DNA from: Mucilaginibacter sp. SMC90
Lineage (GTDB): Bacteria > Bacteroidota > Bacteroidia > Sphingobacteriales > Sphingobacteriaceae
Assembly (NCBI RefSeq): GCF_022811725.1
Contig: NZ_CP094527.1
Span: 3,720,001-3,784,000, forward strand
Reading direction: 5' to 3'
Length of the DNA stretch: 64,000 nt
In this document: positions 34,629-43,692 of the stretch, one piece after another
How the letters are laid out: each line of letters opens with the position of its first letter
How positions within the stretch are numbered: the first letter of the stretch is position 1
Position numbers and translations under genes: made by a program
The notes under the pieces: model-generated
What the model was told of the DNA's origin: nothing
Seen by the model: only the letters and a program-made list of their open reading frames with translations
Databases searched by the model: none

Positions 34629-35432
34629 CTAAAACAGCGTAGCCTGTTCAGCGGGAGGCTCTTCCTGACCATAAACCGGCAATTTTTTACCCCAATCATA
34701 GTATTCATTTGGGATGATCCCGTCCGGCCTTGGCTTTCGGCTCCGTATCGAATATACCGGATAATGTGCAATGGCTTCTGATGGCATTTCAAAATGAAAG
34801 AACTCATCAAGGTCATCATCGCCCAGGTCATCAAGTACCCAGGCCTGCTCCATTTCAGGCGTCAGGAACAAAGGCATCCGATGCTTATTGTCCCCGGCAT
34901 TATGTATCCATTGCATCTTATCATTAGCGTGACGGGTGATCATGGTGAATGATGCCAGATTGGTTATATCGCCGGTATGTTGATCGACTTCCTGACTTAC
35001 CTGGTATAGTGCCGGTACATAAAATTGCTTGCGTCCCTCAAGACTGATATGGTAAGGGATCTTATTTTTAAAGCCCTTTACTTCCCTGTGCTCATAAATA
35101 CCGGTAACAGGTATCAGGCAACGGTTATTTCGAATCCTGTACCAATAAGATTTCTTATCACCAAGAATTCTTTCTGAACGTGCGTTAACGTAATTCAACC
35201 GCTGTTTTTGCCTTTCGTTAGGATCATCGATAAATGTCGGTACTACACCCCAGCTCATATTCGCTAATACTAAAGCCTTCCTGTTAACGACGATCGGATG
35301 TGTCGGTAATACCTCGCAGGTCACATGCAGCATTTCGTTAGGATAATGCGCCAAACTGGGGGCAAGTTGAATGCCCTTAAAATCCTGGGTGACCATCTGT
35401 ATCTCGGAATGAAAGCTGATATCTCTACACAT
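34629..35432 (-). CDS. SOS response-associated peptidase (SRAP/YedK/HMCES family)
   Basis: A 267-residue SRAP protein. The initiator Met is followed by the catalytic Cys (MCRDISFHS), which forms a covalent thiazolidine link with abasic sites in single-stranded DNA. Other family marks are NVNARSERI (Asn), VTGIYEH (Glu) and HNAGDNKHRMPLFL (His and the HRMP box). It shields abasic sites from error-prone repair. Here it is encoded divergently from DinB and DnaE polymerases, with an unknown gene 2 bases upstream, so it is likely part of the same damage response of the ICE. Confidence 0.93.
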   Translation of the reverse strand: MCRDISFHSEIQMVTQDFKGIQLAPSLAHYPNEMLHVTCEVLPTHPIVVNRKALVLANMSWGVVPTFIDDPNERQKQRLNYVNARSERILGDKKSYWYRIRNNRCLIPVTGIYEHREVKGFKNKIPYHISLEGRKQFYVPALYQVSQEVDQHTGDITNLASFTMITRHANDKMQWIHNAGDNKHRMPLFLTPEMEQAWVLDDLGDDDLDEFFHFEMPSEAIAHYPVYSIRSRKPRPDGIIPNEYYDWGKKLPVYGQEEPPAEQATLF

Positions 35433-35434
35433 AG

Positions 35435-35923
35435 CTATTTGATCATGTCATAAAAAAGGGCCGTGTGACTTTGCTCACCCGAGGTGATCTCTGCTTTTAA
35501 GCGGCCATGCTCAACAAATATACGCACATCATAGTGATCTTCTTTTTTCATACGGATATAGTGAATGTAACCTGAAACCCTTTTCACATAAGCTTTTTGC
35601 AACCTTTTTTCGTGACGTGCATCTATTGTTCCATTATAGAACACCGTCATGCCGGATTCGTTTTTCAGAAGTTTAACAACAGTTTGGTATTGATCCAGGT
35701 CTAAGAGGTTCTGCATCTTTCCTTCTTTAAGCATTAGCACTGATTGGTGGTAAAGGGCTTCCTGTTGGTCCGCGTATGCAGACAGTAAAAAAGTTTGTTG
35801 CAAAGGCTGGCCTGGCCATTGAAAGCGTTGGATGACCACATATGGCCTGCCTGCGCCCATGAGTTTTTTCAGATTATCCTCCTTCATGCGCAGAAACGGA
35901 TTATAAAACAAGCTGTCAGTCAT
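35435..35923 (-). CDS. Hypothetical protein of SRAP/DinB/DnaE cassette (162 aa)
   Basis: A basic soluble protein, alpha/beta by pattern, upstream of and nearly touching the SRAP gene. It has no RecA-like Walker motif, so it is not the ImuA protein found in the first position of imuA-imuB-dnaE2 cassettes. Parts such as YVVIQRFQWPGQPLQQTFLLSAY suggest a beta core. It is first after the shared divergent promoter, so its role should be tied to lesion bypass or lesion protection. No family recognised. Confidence 0.6.
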   Translation of the reverse strand: MTDSLFYNPFLRMKEDNLKKLMGAGRPYVVIQRFQWPGQPLQQTFLLSAYADQQEALYHQSVLMLKEGKMQNLLDLDQYQTVVKLLKNESGMTVFYNGTIDARHEKRLQKAYVKRVSGYIHYIRMKKEDHYDVRIFVEHGRLKAEITSGEQSHTALFYDMIK

Positions 35924-35961
35924 TTAGCCCAACTTCCAAAATTATTTTCAAACATAAACAA

Positions 35962-35982
35962 AATACTAATATTTTTAGTATT
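35962..35982. promoter_or_regulatory. Palindromic operator candidate of the damage cassette
   Basis: AATACTAA and its perfect complement with a 5-base centre (TATTT), in the 145-base spacer between the divergent SRAP and DinB operons. It lies about 40 bases before the 35923 start and about 85 before the dinB start. It looks like the site of a LexA- or XRE-type repressor and would regulate both sides. Inference. Confidence 0.5.
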
Positions 35983-36068
35983 AGTTTTGTTCTCCGTTTT
36001 CGAAACGAATAAAAGCAAAAATTTGATGTGATCTAATTTAAAGATTTACGAAATAATTCCAAGGCATA

Positions 36069-37226
36069 ATGAACACTGACCGCCAGATTATCCACATGGA
36101 CCAGGACGCATTTTTTGTATCCGTAGAGGTTCGGAAAAACCCAGAACTATCAGGAAAACCGGTCATCATCGGGAGCCTGTCGGATCGTGGGGTGGTGGCC
36201 TCATGTAGTTATGAAGCCCGTAAATTTGGGATCCATTCCGCCATGCCGGCGCGTATGGCACGTATGCTTTGCCCTCATGGGATATGGATCAAGGGAAATA
36301 TGGATGAGTACTCCAAGGCCTCTCACGAGATCACATCCATACTGAAAGAAAATGTGCCGCTGATCGAGAAAGCCAGTATCGATGAACATTATATCGATAT
36401 GACAGGGATGGATAAGCACTTCGGCACATTGAGATATGCCAAAGAGTTACGTGCCAAGGTAATGAAGGAAACGGCGCTCCCGATATCTTTCGGGCTTTCG
36501 GTCAATAAAACGGTTTCAAAGATGGCGACCAATGAATGCAAGCCTAATGGCGAGCTGAATATTGAGCGGTCAGTTGTCCAGCCGTTTTTAGATCCCTTGT
36601 CCATCCGTAAGATACCCGGACTGGGAGAAAAGACTTTCATCAAACTCAGTGACATGGGTATCAAGCGTATCTATGAACTTTCGCAGGTGCATCCTGAATA
36701 CATGAACAGTATCCTTGGGAAAAACGGAATATGGCTGCTGCAAAAGGCAAAGGGAATTGACGACTCGCCGATCGTTCCTTATCAGGAACAAAAATCAATA
36801 GGTACCCAAACTACTTTCAAAAATGATAGTATAGACCTGGTCTCGATCAACCACTTGTTAACTTCCATGGTTATGGATCTTGCTTTTGAATTGCGCCAGA
36901 AGAAGAAACAGACCGCCTGCGTTACGGTGACTGTCAGGTATTCAACGCGTGAAGATGTCACTAAGCAGGCCACTATTCCTTACACCGCGCTGGACGAGCC
37001 GCTGATCAAAAAAGTAAGGGAGCTTTTTAAGCAGGTTTATCAAAAACGGCTACTGATTAGGTTAGTTGGGGTGCGCCTTTCTAATCTCGTAAATGGATTT
37101 GAACAGATCGCTCTTTACAGCGAATCGGAAGAGCAATATAGTTTATGTCAGGCCATGGATAAGATCCGCCGCCGCTTTGGCCCTGATGCTATCAAACTCG
37201 CTTCTGGAATCGACCTAAATCTTTGA
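36069..37226 (+). CDS. dinB: Y-family DNA polymerase (DinB/Pol IV, ImuB-like position)
   Basis: A 385-residue lesion-bypass polymerase. The catalytic acids are visible: D11 in HMDQDAFFVSVE and D105-E106 in KASIDEHYIDMTG. Unlike ImuB proteins, which have lost them, this one should be active. Other landmarks are VVASCSYEARKFGIHSAMP and the helix-hairpin-helix IPGLGEKTF. It is 4 bases before the DnaE-family gene. Length is normal for DinB (about 350-390). Confidence 0.92.
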   Translation: MNTDRQIIHMDQDAFFVSVEVRKNPELSGKPVIIGSLSDRGVVASCSYEARKFGIHSAMPARMARMLCPHGIWIKGNMDEYSKASHEITSILKENVPLIEKASIDEHYIDMTGMDKHFGTLRYAKELRAKVMKETALPISFGLSVNKTVSKMATNECKPNGELNIERSVVQPFLDPLSIRKIPGLGEKTFIKLSDMGIKRIYELSQVHPEYMNSILGKNGIWLLQKAKGIDDSPIVPYQEQKSIGTQTTFKNDSIDLVSINHLLTSMVMDLAFELRQKKKQTACVTVTVRYSTREDVTKQATIPYTALDEPLIKKVRELFKQVYQKRLLIRLVGVRLSNLVNGFEQIALYSESEEQYSLCQAMDKIRRRFGPDAIKLASGIDLNL

Positions 37227-37230
37227 TCGT

Positions 37231-40173
37231 ATGTATCTGAACGTTCATTCCCAATATAGCCTGCGCTATGGCACCATGTCTATACCGGCATTGGTAGAGG
37301 AAGCTATTTCCTGTGGGGTGACCCAAATGGTGCTGACCGATATCAATAACTCGACCGGCATCATGGAATTCATGCGGGAGTGTGATGATAAAGGTATCAA
37401 ACCCATCGCCGGGATGGAGTTTAGGAGGGAAAAGCGCCTGCTGTACTTCGGTATCGCGAAAAATAGGGAAGGCATGAAGGAGTTGAACGATTTCCTGACC
37501 GAGCATAACCTGGAGCAGAAGCCGTTACCGGACCTGGCACCGGCCTTTAAAAATGCGTACATCGTCTACCCTTACGGTCATCAGGAAGTTTTAAAGGATA
37601 ATGAATATCTCGGCATTCGTTATGAACAACTCAACAGTTTATTTAATAAGAATCTTAACAGCATTAGGGAAAAGCTGCTTGCATTACAGCCTGTTTTTAT
37701 TTCAGATAAAATAGAATACCGGTTACATGAATATCTGCGCGGTATCGATCTCAACGTAGTTTTAACGGAAGTAGACGCAAAAGATAAATGTAAACCGACG
37801 GATAAGTTCCTGGCGCCCGGGCAACTCGAAGCAAAGTTCTCACGCTATGCCTTCATCTTGGATAATACGCGAAACCTGATGAACGGCTGCGTGATGGACT
37901 ATCCGAAAGGCAGGGTCAATCTCAACCGCCGAACTTTTACCGGTAATAAAAAGAATGACCGGGAATTATTGGAAAAACTGGCTCTGAGCGGACTGGAATA
38001 CCGTTACGGAAAGTCTAATAAGGAAGCTTTGCGGAGGGTAAAACATGAACTCAAGGTCATTTATGAACTCGATTTCTGTGCATATTTCCTGATTACTTGG
38101 GACATCATCCGTTACTCCAGTTCACAAGGTTATTATCATGTTGGCCGGGGCTCTGGTGCGAATAGCATCGTAGCCTACTGCCTTAAGATAACGGATGTGG
38201 ATCCTATCGAACTGGATCTTTATTTTGAGCGCTTCCTGAATGCTCAGCGCACATCGCCACCTGACTTTGATATTGATTATTCCTGGGATGAGCGGGAAGA
38301 TGTGCAGGATTATATTTTCAAGCGCTATGGAAGCCAGCATACAGCCTTACTCGGCACGATGTCAACTTTTAAAGATCGGAGTATCATCCGAGAGATCGGC
38401 AAAGTAATGGGTTTACCTAAGTCAGAAATAGATGGGTTCACCGATCAGACCCGTGCTGCCGTCAATCAAAATAATGATACGTTCCGGAAGATCGTGGCCA
38501 TACATGAACGAATGGCTAATATGCCGAACCAACGTTCTATCCATGCAGGTGGGGTATTGATCACTGAAGAACCGATCACTTATTACACGGCACTTGACCT
38601 GCCGCCCAAGGGGATGGCAACCGTGCAATGGGATATGTACGAAGCGGAAAAGATAGGCTTCGATAAATACGATATTCTAAGTCAGCGAGGCATCGGTCAT
38701 ATCAAAATGGCTGTAAAACTGGTCGAAGAAAATCAGCAACGTAAGATCGATATCCATCAGGTCAAAAACTTTATGAAGGATCCTGCTGTGAATGGCAACT
38801 TGCGGATCGGCAATACGAAAGGCTGCTTTTACATCGAATCACCTGCGATGATCCAGCTGAACAGAAAACTGGGCTGCGATAATTACCTTGTTCTGGTAGC
38901 AGCAAGTTCGATAATAAGACCTGGTGTGGCAAGTTCCGGGATGATGGGGACATATATTAAATATCATCATTCGCCGGAAAGCGTTGTCTACCTGCACCCG
39001 GTCATGGAAGAGATATTAAAAGAAACTTATGGGGTCATGGTTTACCAGGAAGATGTGATCAAAGTATGTATCCATTTTGCGGGCATGGATGGAACGGATG
39101 CAGACATTTTAAGGCGGGGAATGAGTGGTAAGTACCGTTCAAAGAAGGAATTCGATAGGTTAGTCGAGAGGTTTCATCAAGAAGCCATCGCGTTAGGCCG
39201 ACCGGAAGATGTCGTAAAGGAAGTATGGCGGCAGGTTTCTTCTTTTGCCGGCTACAGTTTTTCAAAGGCACATTCTGCCAGTTTTGCTGTGGAAAGTTAT
39301 CAAAGCCTCTACTTAAAAACGTATTACCCTAGAGAGTTTATGGTCGCGGTGTTAAATAATTACGGAGGGTTTTATGACCGGGCGCTGTATGTGCAGGAAT
39401 TGCAAAGGGCAGGAGGCATCGTTCATCTTCCGTGTATCAACAACAGTGATGATCTGGTTAATATCAGTGGGGTAGATGTGTATCTCGGTCTGATCGGTAT
39501 TCATGGTTTGAACGAAACATTTATCCAGTTGATTCCGGAAGAACGGAGACAAAATGGTGCCTACCAAAGCTTGGATGATCTTATTAAGCGAACCAGTATC
39601 GGATTGGAGCAGGCTATCACCCTAATCCGTGTCGGGGCGCTTCGCTTCACCGGAAAAAGTAAAAAGGCATTGTTATGGGACGTACATCTTTTGATGGGAG
39701 CAAAGGCGAAACCAAATAATAATGCCGAACTATTTTGCGTGGAATCAAAAAACTACGCTTTACCGGTATTGGTCAATACCAGCCTGGAGAATGCTTACCA
39801 TGAATTAGAGCTGCTTGGCTTCCCGTTGAGCATGACCATGTTTGAATTACTGCAAACCGATTATAGGGGAGAGATCGGTGCCAATGACCTGATCAATCAT
39901 GTTGGGCAGACCGTTCGCATGGTCGGCCAGTATGTTTGCGAAAAGACGGTGCACACCAAGAATAATCAACGAATGTGGTTCGGTAATTTTTTAGATGTAG
40001 AAGGCAACACCTTTGATACGGTGCATTTTCCAAACCGGACACCAGCATATCCTTTCCGGGGTGCAGGGTGTTATTTGATCCTGGGGAAAGTGGTGGCCGA
40101 GTTCGGGTTTGCCAGTTTAGAGGTAATGAAATTCGCTAAACTGCCAATAGTGCCAAATCCAGTAATCTCATAA
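37231..40173 (+). CDS. dnaE: DNA polymerase III alpha subunit family (DnaE2/ImuC-like)
   Basis: A 980-residue C-family polymerase, shorter than replicative DnaE (about 1160). The PHP domain starts YLNVHSQYSLRYGT, the palm holds D345 and D347 in SPPDFDIDYSW, and the finger and HhH regions follow (GRGSGANSIVAYCL, FAGYSFSKAHSASFAVESYQ in parts). The C-terminal OB region is present (GQTVRMVGQYV), but the clamp-binding tail is short. The next gene starts 10 bases later. Together with the Y-family enzyme it forms a likely mutagenic translesion pair. Confidence 0.93.
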   Translation: MYLNVHSQYSLRYGTMSIPALVEEAISCGVTQMVLTDINNSTGIMEFMRECDDKGIKPIAGMEFRREKRLLYFGIAKNREGMKELNDFLTEHNLEQKPLPDLAPAFKNAYIVYPYGHQEVLKDNEYLGIRYEQLNSLFNKNLNSIREKLLALQPVFISDKIEYRLHEYLRGIDLNVVLTEVDAKDKCKPTDKFLAPGQLEAKFSRYAFILDNTRNLMNGCVMDYPKGRVNLNRRTFTGNKKNDRELLEKLALSGLEYRYGKSNKEALRRVKHELKVIYELDFCAYFLITWDIIRYSSSQGYYHVGRGSGANSIVAYCLKITDVDPIELDLYFERFLNAQRTSPPDFDIDYSWDEREDVQDYIFKRYGSQHTALLGTMSTFKDRSIIREIGKVMGLPKSEIDGFTDQTRAAVNQNNDTFRKIVAIHERMANMPNQRSIHAGGVLITEEPITYYTALDLPPKGMATVQWDMYEAEKIGFDKYDILSQRGIGHIKMAVKLVEENQQRKIDIHQVKNFMKDPAVNGNLRIGNTKGCFYIESPAMIQLNRKLGCDNYLVLVAASSIIRPGVASSGMMGTYIKYHHSPESVVYLHPVMEEILKETYGVMVYQEDVIKVCIHFAGMDGTDADILRRGMSGKYRSKKEFDRLVERFHQEAIALGRPEDVVKEVWRQVSSFAGYSFSKAHSASFAVESYQSLYLKTYYPREFMVAVLNNYGGFYDRALYVQELQRAGGIVHLPCINNSDDLVNISGVDVYLGLIGIHGLNETFIQLIPEERRQNGAYQSLDDLIKRTSIGLEQAITLIRVGALRFTGKSKKALLWDVHLLMGAKAKPNNNAELFCVESKNYALPVLVNTSLENAYHELELLGFPLSMTMFELLQTDYRGEIGANDLINHVGQTVRMVGQYVCEKTVHTKNNQRMWFGNFLDVEGNTFDTVHFPNRTPAYPFRGAGCYLILGKVVAEFGFASLEVMKFAKLPIVPNPVIS

Positions 40174-40183
40174 TTATCATATC

Positions 40184-40441
40184 ATGGATAGAATTAATTT
40201 AAAATGTTTGATTGCCGACCAGGAGGTCGATCTCCAGTTAGATAAAAAAGCGATGCCGGGCGAGAAGGGGCCATGTTTTATGATCACAGAGGAAGGATGC
40301 TTTAAGGGATATATCGCTTTACAAAAAGATTACCTTGTCAAAAACATAGGGGTATCTTACTATACAGATATAGATTTTCAATCAATCAGTTTACATCTAA
40401 AGAAATGCAACATTGCGCTGGAGAATCCAACGCGCAAATAA
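40184..40441 (+). CDS. Small hypothetical protein after dnaE (85 aa)
   Basis: A short beta-rich protein (DRINLKCLIADQEVDLQLDK, then FKGYIALQKDYLVKNIG). Ten bases after the dnaE stop and same strand, so it is probably the last gene of the damage operon. No family recognised. Confidence 0.5.
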   Translation: MDRINLKCLIADQEVDLQLDKKAMPGEKGPCFMITEEGCFKGYIALQKDYLVKNIGVSYYTDIDFQSISLHLKKCNIALENPTRK

Positions 40442-40823
40442 ACATCCTATACACCGGGTTCGACGGCTTTGAGATCAACTTGAATGATGTATAATGTTCA
40501 GTTATCATTTGTTGACTTCTTGTAAATAATGAAGTTCAATTTCGGGCATCAAAGATTATTAAATCTCTCAAACTCTCAGAATCGGGTGGTTTTTAAATAT
40601 ATTCGCTGTTGTCATCAAATCGGTTTATTTAAAATAAAAAAGTCCTAAATTAGAAGATACCGATGCGATTATTGTTCATCATCCAAAGTTTTGACAAGTG
40701 CTTTAAATCTATTCCTTTTATCGGTGCGGACGGTTTTGGTCTAACAAAAACAAAGCAAAATAAATTAACAGCTTAACTGTATTTGGGAAAAAAGCCCCCC
40801 CCCCCCGGGGAACCCGGCAGCCT
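40442..40823. other. 382-base non-coding region with a C12 homopolymer
   Basis: No gene is visible. At its right end a run of 12 C (40795-40806) is followed by GGGGAACCCGG, which forms CCGGG-GAA-CCCGG. Read on the minus strand, this is a hairpin, a G run, then CTTTTTT, so it may act as a terminator for the minus-strand operon that ends at 40824. The rest is A/T-rich and featureless. Confidence 0.5.
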
Positions 40824-41168
40824 TTATATTGTTTGTGCACGCATTTGATAATCCTGGAAAGCGCAAATGATTTCATTTTTATATTCAGCATGATGCGGGC
40901 CAAGTACAAGCAATAATTGCTTATAAGAATGAGGGTTTCTGTTCATGTGTTGCAATTGGCTCATTGCTTTAAAGCCTAGAATTGAACTATACTCCATTCG
41001 GCTGACTCTGTTAGGAAGAAACACTGACGGAGTTTCAAAAATAACGCCTTCAAAGCTCATAAATATTTTACGTTGCTTTCCCGGATCAAAAAAACGGAGT
41101 TTTACTGTACCGCCGATTTTTGTAATTTCGCTCAATTCGCAGCCTTCCAGCCCATATTTTAATTCCAT
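40824..41168 (-). CDS. Hypothetical protein (114 aa), second of a small pair
   Basis: A compact protein with a beta-rich first half (ITKIGGTVKLRFFDPGKQRKIF) and a helical end. Overlaps the upstream gene by 10 bases, so the two are coupled. The end of the open frame is close to the C12/G-rich hairpin. I cannot name a family; small overlapping pairs of this size next to defence genes are often toxin/immunity or effector/regulator pairs, but nothing in the sequence proves this. Confidence 0.5.
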   Translation of the reverse strand: MELKYGLEGCELSEITKIGGTVKLRFFDPGKQRKIFMSFEGVIFETPSVFLPNRVSRMEYSSILGFKAMSQLQHMNRNPHSYKQLLLVLGPHHAEYKNEIICAFQDYQMRAQTI

Positions 41169-41575
41169 CTTTTTACAATTCCTCCTTCAATTTGCGTTAA
41201 TAAAGTACGGCCATTATGAAAGGTCGTTTGCGCCAGGTAATCTGGATTATGCAATATCATTGATAATTCCCATTCAGTAATCATGTTATTGTCTGATGCT
41301 GCGTCGTAAGACTCGAAACCTGCAATGGCAGCATCCAAATCCACTCCGCTTATGTTAAAAATAAAACTTCCGTGTTCCCGAGAGATAGTTAAGAAAACAG
41401 CTCTCAGCTTGTTTTCAGGCGATAATTGGTTGGAAAGACCTAATCCGAAACCGTCATCATACATACAAGCGGCACCCGCATCCCTACTGAAATTTGGATG
41501 ATATTCTGTGGATTTCCCAAATGAAAATTTTGGGTTCGGTAATTCTCTCAAGGTATCGAACAACGCCACAAACAA
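41159..41575 (-). CDS. Hypothetical protein (138 aa), first of a small pair
   Basis: A soluble protein with no recognised motif (FDTLRELPNPKFSFGKSTEY, then LTISREHGSFIFNISGVDLD). It begins 143 bases downstream of the XseA-like gene of the retron operon, same strand, so read-through is possible. Coupled with the following gene by overlap. Confidence 0.5.
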   Translation of the reverse strand: MFVALFDTLRELPNPKFSFGKSTEYHPNFSRDAGAACMYDDGFGLGLSNQLSPENKLRAVFLTISREHGSFIFNISGVDLDAAIAGFESYDAASDNNMITEWELSMILHNPDYLAQTTFHNGRTLLTQIEGGIVKRWN

Positions 41576-41718
41576 AAATAATAAATTTCAACATGCTTTT
41601 TTCAATATTGTGGTTTTACTATTGGTTAAAGTAGCTTTTCCCTCAACCGGTCTTAAGTAATCCTTTTATTCGCGATAGTGTGTTTCAAATCATTCAATTG
41701 ATAAGCTATCCGGAAAAT

Positions 41719-42804
41719 TTATAACTTAAAATGCAACACGCTATAAATAAGTAATCCAAGTAATAATCCAACAAATAAACTGACGGCAATAGCAATTTTG
41801 TTCCGGTTCTTAGCCATATCAATCTGTTGTTTCATAAAGCTTAGTTCCTCCTGTTTTAATCGCTCACTTTCTTTGATTTGCTGGTTCAAATTGTTTATTC
41901 GCTGATCGTAATTGGCGCTAAGCTGTTTCGTCACCGCATCGACTAATTTAGCTTTAGAGTGTTGGATTTCCTCCAGTGTGTGATTATAAGTGTCGTTCAG
42001 GAACTGACCAAATTCAGATGGTGTAATGAAGGCCTTGTCGGCCACCTGTTGTAGTAAGGTAACATCTTGTTTATGACCAATTGCAGTGACAAATAAAGCT
42101 TTCAGATCTGTAGCTGCTCCTGCAATGGCGACTTGATTAAAAACATCCAGGTTCTCACCCCCGCCACGTGAAACGGCAATAACATCGACGCCTTCTTGCT
42201 CAAGCGTCTTTATAGCGTGAATGATTTCTTGCTCGTTGGTTAGGCTGACCCGATGAAAGAATAGGTCATAAAAGCTTACCGATTCACGAAGCTGGTGTTT
42301 GATATCCTGATCGATGATGGCCGATTTTCCGATAATAACTCCTATACGAAAATGTTCCTCTCGTCCGATTTTTTCTTTGATGTAGGTACTAAGATCGCGG
42401 AAGCCAGTATCTGCTTTTTTTTGTAATATGCTAACACGTTGCGTATCCTCCTCACTGAATTTGCTTTGGGTTTGTTCGACTAACTCCGTTACTGTGAACT
42501 GTATATCTATCCGACTGGCGTTATTGACTACTCTGCGTGTAATAAAACCATTAATTGTAATCGCTTTATTGGCTTGTAAATTGTTTCTAATCAGCATGGG
42601 GACAATAATCGTCAACAGGGCATCGGCTGATTCATCACGCAGGCTATCATAATAATACCCATTATAGGCTGCACCGCCTCGTGGTATAAAAACGCCCTTC
42701 AACTGAATCAGGCGCTTGGCTTGGTTTACGGTAATTGCATTATTGAACAAATTCAATATCGCTAAGGGGGAATATTGTTGGGTAACTTGATCTCCGGTTT
42801 CCAT
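41719..42804 (-). CDS. Membrane-anchored exonuclease VII large subunit (XseA)-like protein of a retron operon
   Basis: A 361-residue protein. Residues about 10-108 resemble the XseA OB fold (YNGYYYDSLRDESADALL, ITINGFITRRV, IDIQFTVTEL). The catalytic part matches XseA: D165 or D167 in SAIIDQDI, R213 in VSRGGGENLD, H244 and D247 in AIGHKQD, then PSEFGQFL. A coiled coil spans about 270-330, and, unlike normal XseA, a single membrane helix ends the protein (about 337-357). No xseB gene is nearby. It starts 10 bases after the reverse transcriptase stop. ExoVII degrades single-stranded DNA; a membrane-tethered form beside a retron RT suggests a processing enzyme or toxic effector. The homology is clear, the role inferred. 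Confidence 0.82.
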   Translation of the reverse strand: METGDQVTQQYSPLAILNLFNNAITVNQAKRLIQLKGVFIPRGGAAYNGYYYDSLRDESADALLTIIVPMLIRNNLQANKAITINGFITRRVVNNASRIDIQFTVTELVEQTQSKFSEEDTQRVSILQKKADTGFRDLSTYIKEKIGREEHFRIGVIIGKSAIIDQDIKHQLRESVSFYDLFFHRVSLTNEQEIIHAIKTLEQEGVDVIAVSRGGGENLDVFNQVAIAGAATDLKALFVTAIGHKQDVTLLQQVADKAFITPSEFGQFLNDTYNHTLEEIQHSKAKLVDAVTKQLSANYDQRINNLNQQIKESERLKQEELSFMKQQIDMAKNRNKIAIAVSLFVGLLLGLLIYSVLHFKL

Positions 42805-42814
42805 GCTGATCAGA

Positions 42815-43690
42815 TTAGGCGTTTGACGCGATCATCTGGTTGATGACCTTCTTACGGGTCTTACTAATTTTTTCAACGCGTTCATAGTAATTGATAGTAC
42901 CAACCGCTTGCGGAGTGGATTTATCTTCAAAAGCTTCGATCTTCATTTTATAGGCCTTATCCAACGATAACCCATTTTGGCCGACAATAACATTTGTGAC
43001 CTTCGGCCTGCCTTTTTGATAATGCGTTTTGTCATGGCTGATCTTAAAGCCATTGTCAGTAATCAATTGCACGATCTCATTGACCATAGGTTTAAAATCG
43101 CTCTTAGCAGAAATAGTGATATCATCTACGAAGGTGGTAAATGTAAACTTGTTGGCAGCAGTTAATTCCTGCAACTTTAAACCTGCGTTGGTAAATACCA
43201 AATTAGCCAAATAAGGGGCAGTAGTCGTGCCTTGCGGCAACATTCCCTTGAAAGTTGTCAGTTTCGTAAGTATACTGGCGACTTTAGGCGCGAAGCCTTT
43301 ATTAATAAAAAGCTCGAATATCTGGTTGTGTGTAATACCGGGATAAAAATTTCGCAAATCAGTTACAAAGAAATAAACGTTTCCTTGGTGCATTTTGGCG
43401 TTTAGTATATTGTCGCGTTTCTTTACGCCGCCAAATGCGTAATCCGGTAGCTTAATGGTCTTCAGTAGGATGTGGTAGATGCGCTTTTGAACTTCCTTTA
43501 ACTGTCGCAACGTAGGATAGATATCGCGGGTTCGGGGTTTGCCGTTACGATCAATTAATTGCAAGCCAGTTTTTTTATTAAGCTTAGGATGGCTAATACA
43601 ATAATAATAATCATTTATATTGTCGAGTAAATACTTCAGCTCCCGGCTGTTAACATTCAATAAACGAAGCAGTTTCGGCACATCCAGCAT
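42815..43690 (-). CDS. Retron-type reverse transcriptase
   Basis: A 291-residue RT. Retron hallmarks are visible: the NAxxH motif (NAKMHQG, residues 97-101), motif A FVTDLRNFYPGI (D111), LPQGTTTAPYLANL (152-164), the catalytic FVDD (187-190, in place of YxDD), and KVTNVIVGQNG at 230-240, corresponding to the VTG motif of retron RTs, here VTN. No fused extra domain. It would use a structured RNA (msr-msd) as primer and template to make msDNA. It starts 2 bases after the HTH gene stop and is followed by the XseA-like gene. A group II intron origin is unlikely because there is no maturase or endonuclease domain. Confidence 0.9.
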   Translation of the reverse strand: MLDVPKLLRLLNVNSRELKYLLDNINDYYYCISHPKLNKKTGLQLIDRNGKPRTRDIYPTLRQLKEVQKRIYHILLKTIKLPDYAFGGVKKRDNILNAKMHQGNVYFFVTDLRNFYPGITHNQIFELFINKGFAPKVASILTKLTTFKGMLPQGTTTAPYLANLVFTNAGLKLQELTAANKFTFTTFVDDITISAKSDFKPMVNEIVQLITDNGFKISHDKTHYQKGRPKVTNVIVGQNGLSLDKAYKMKIEAFEDKSTPQAVGTINYYERVEKISKTRKKVINQMIASNA

Positions 43691-43692
43691 AC

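Noticed and set aside
37231..40173. Replicative DnaE of the host
   Set aside because: 980 residues, placed on an ICE beside dinB and SRAP; more like the DnaE2/ImuC type.
42815..43690. Group II intron or DGR reverse transcriptase
   Set aside because: No maturase domain, no template/variable repeat pair seen, and NAxxH plus VTN motifs point to retrons.
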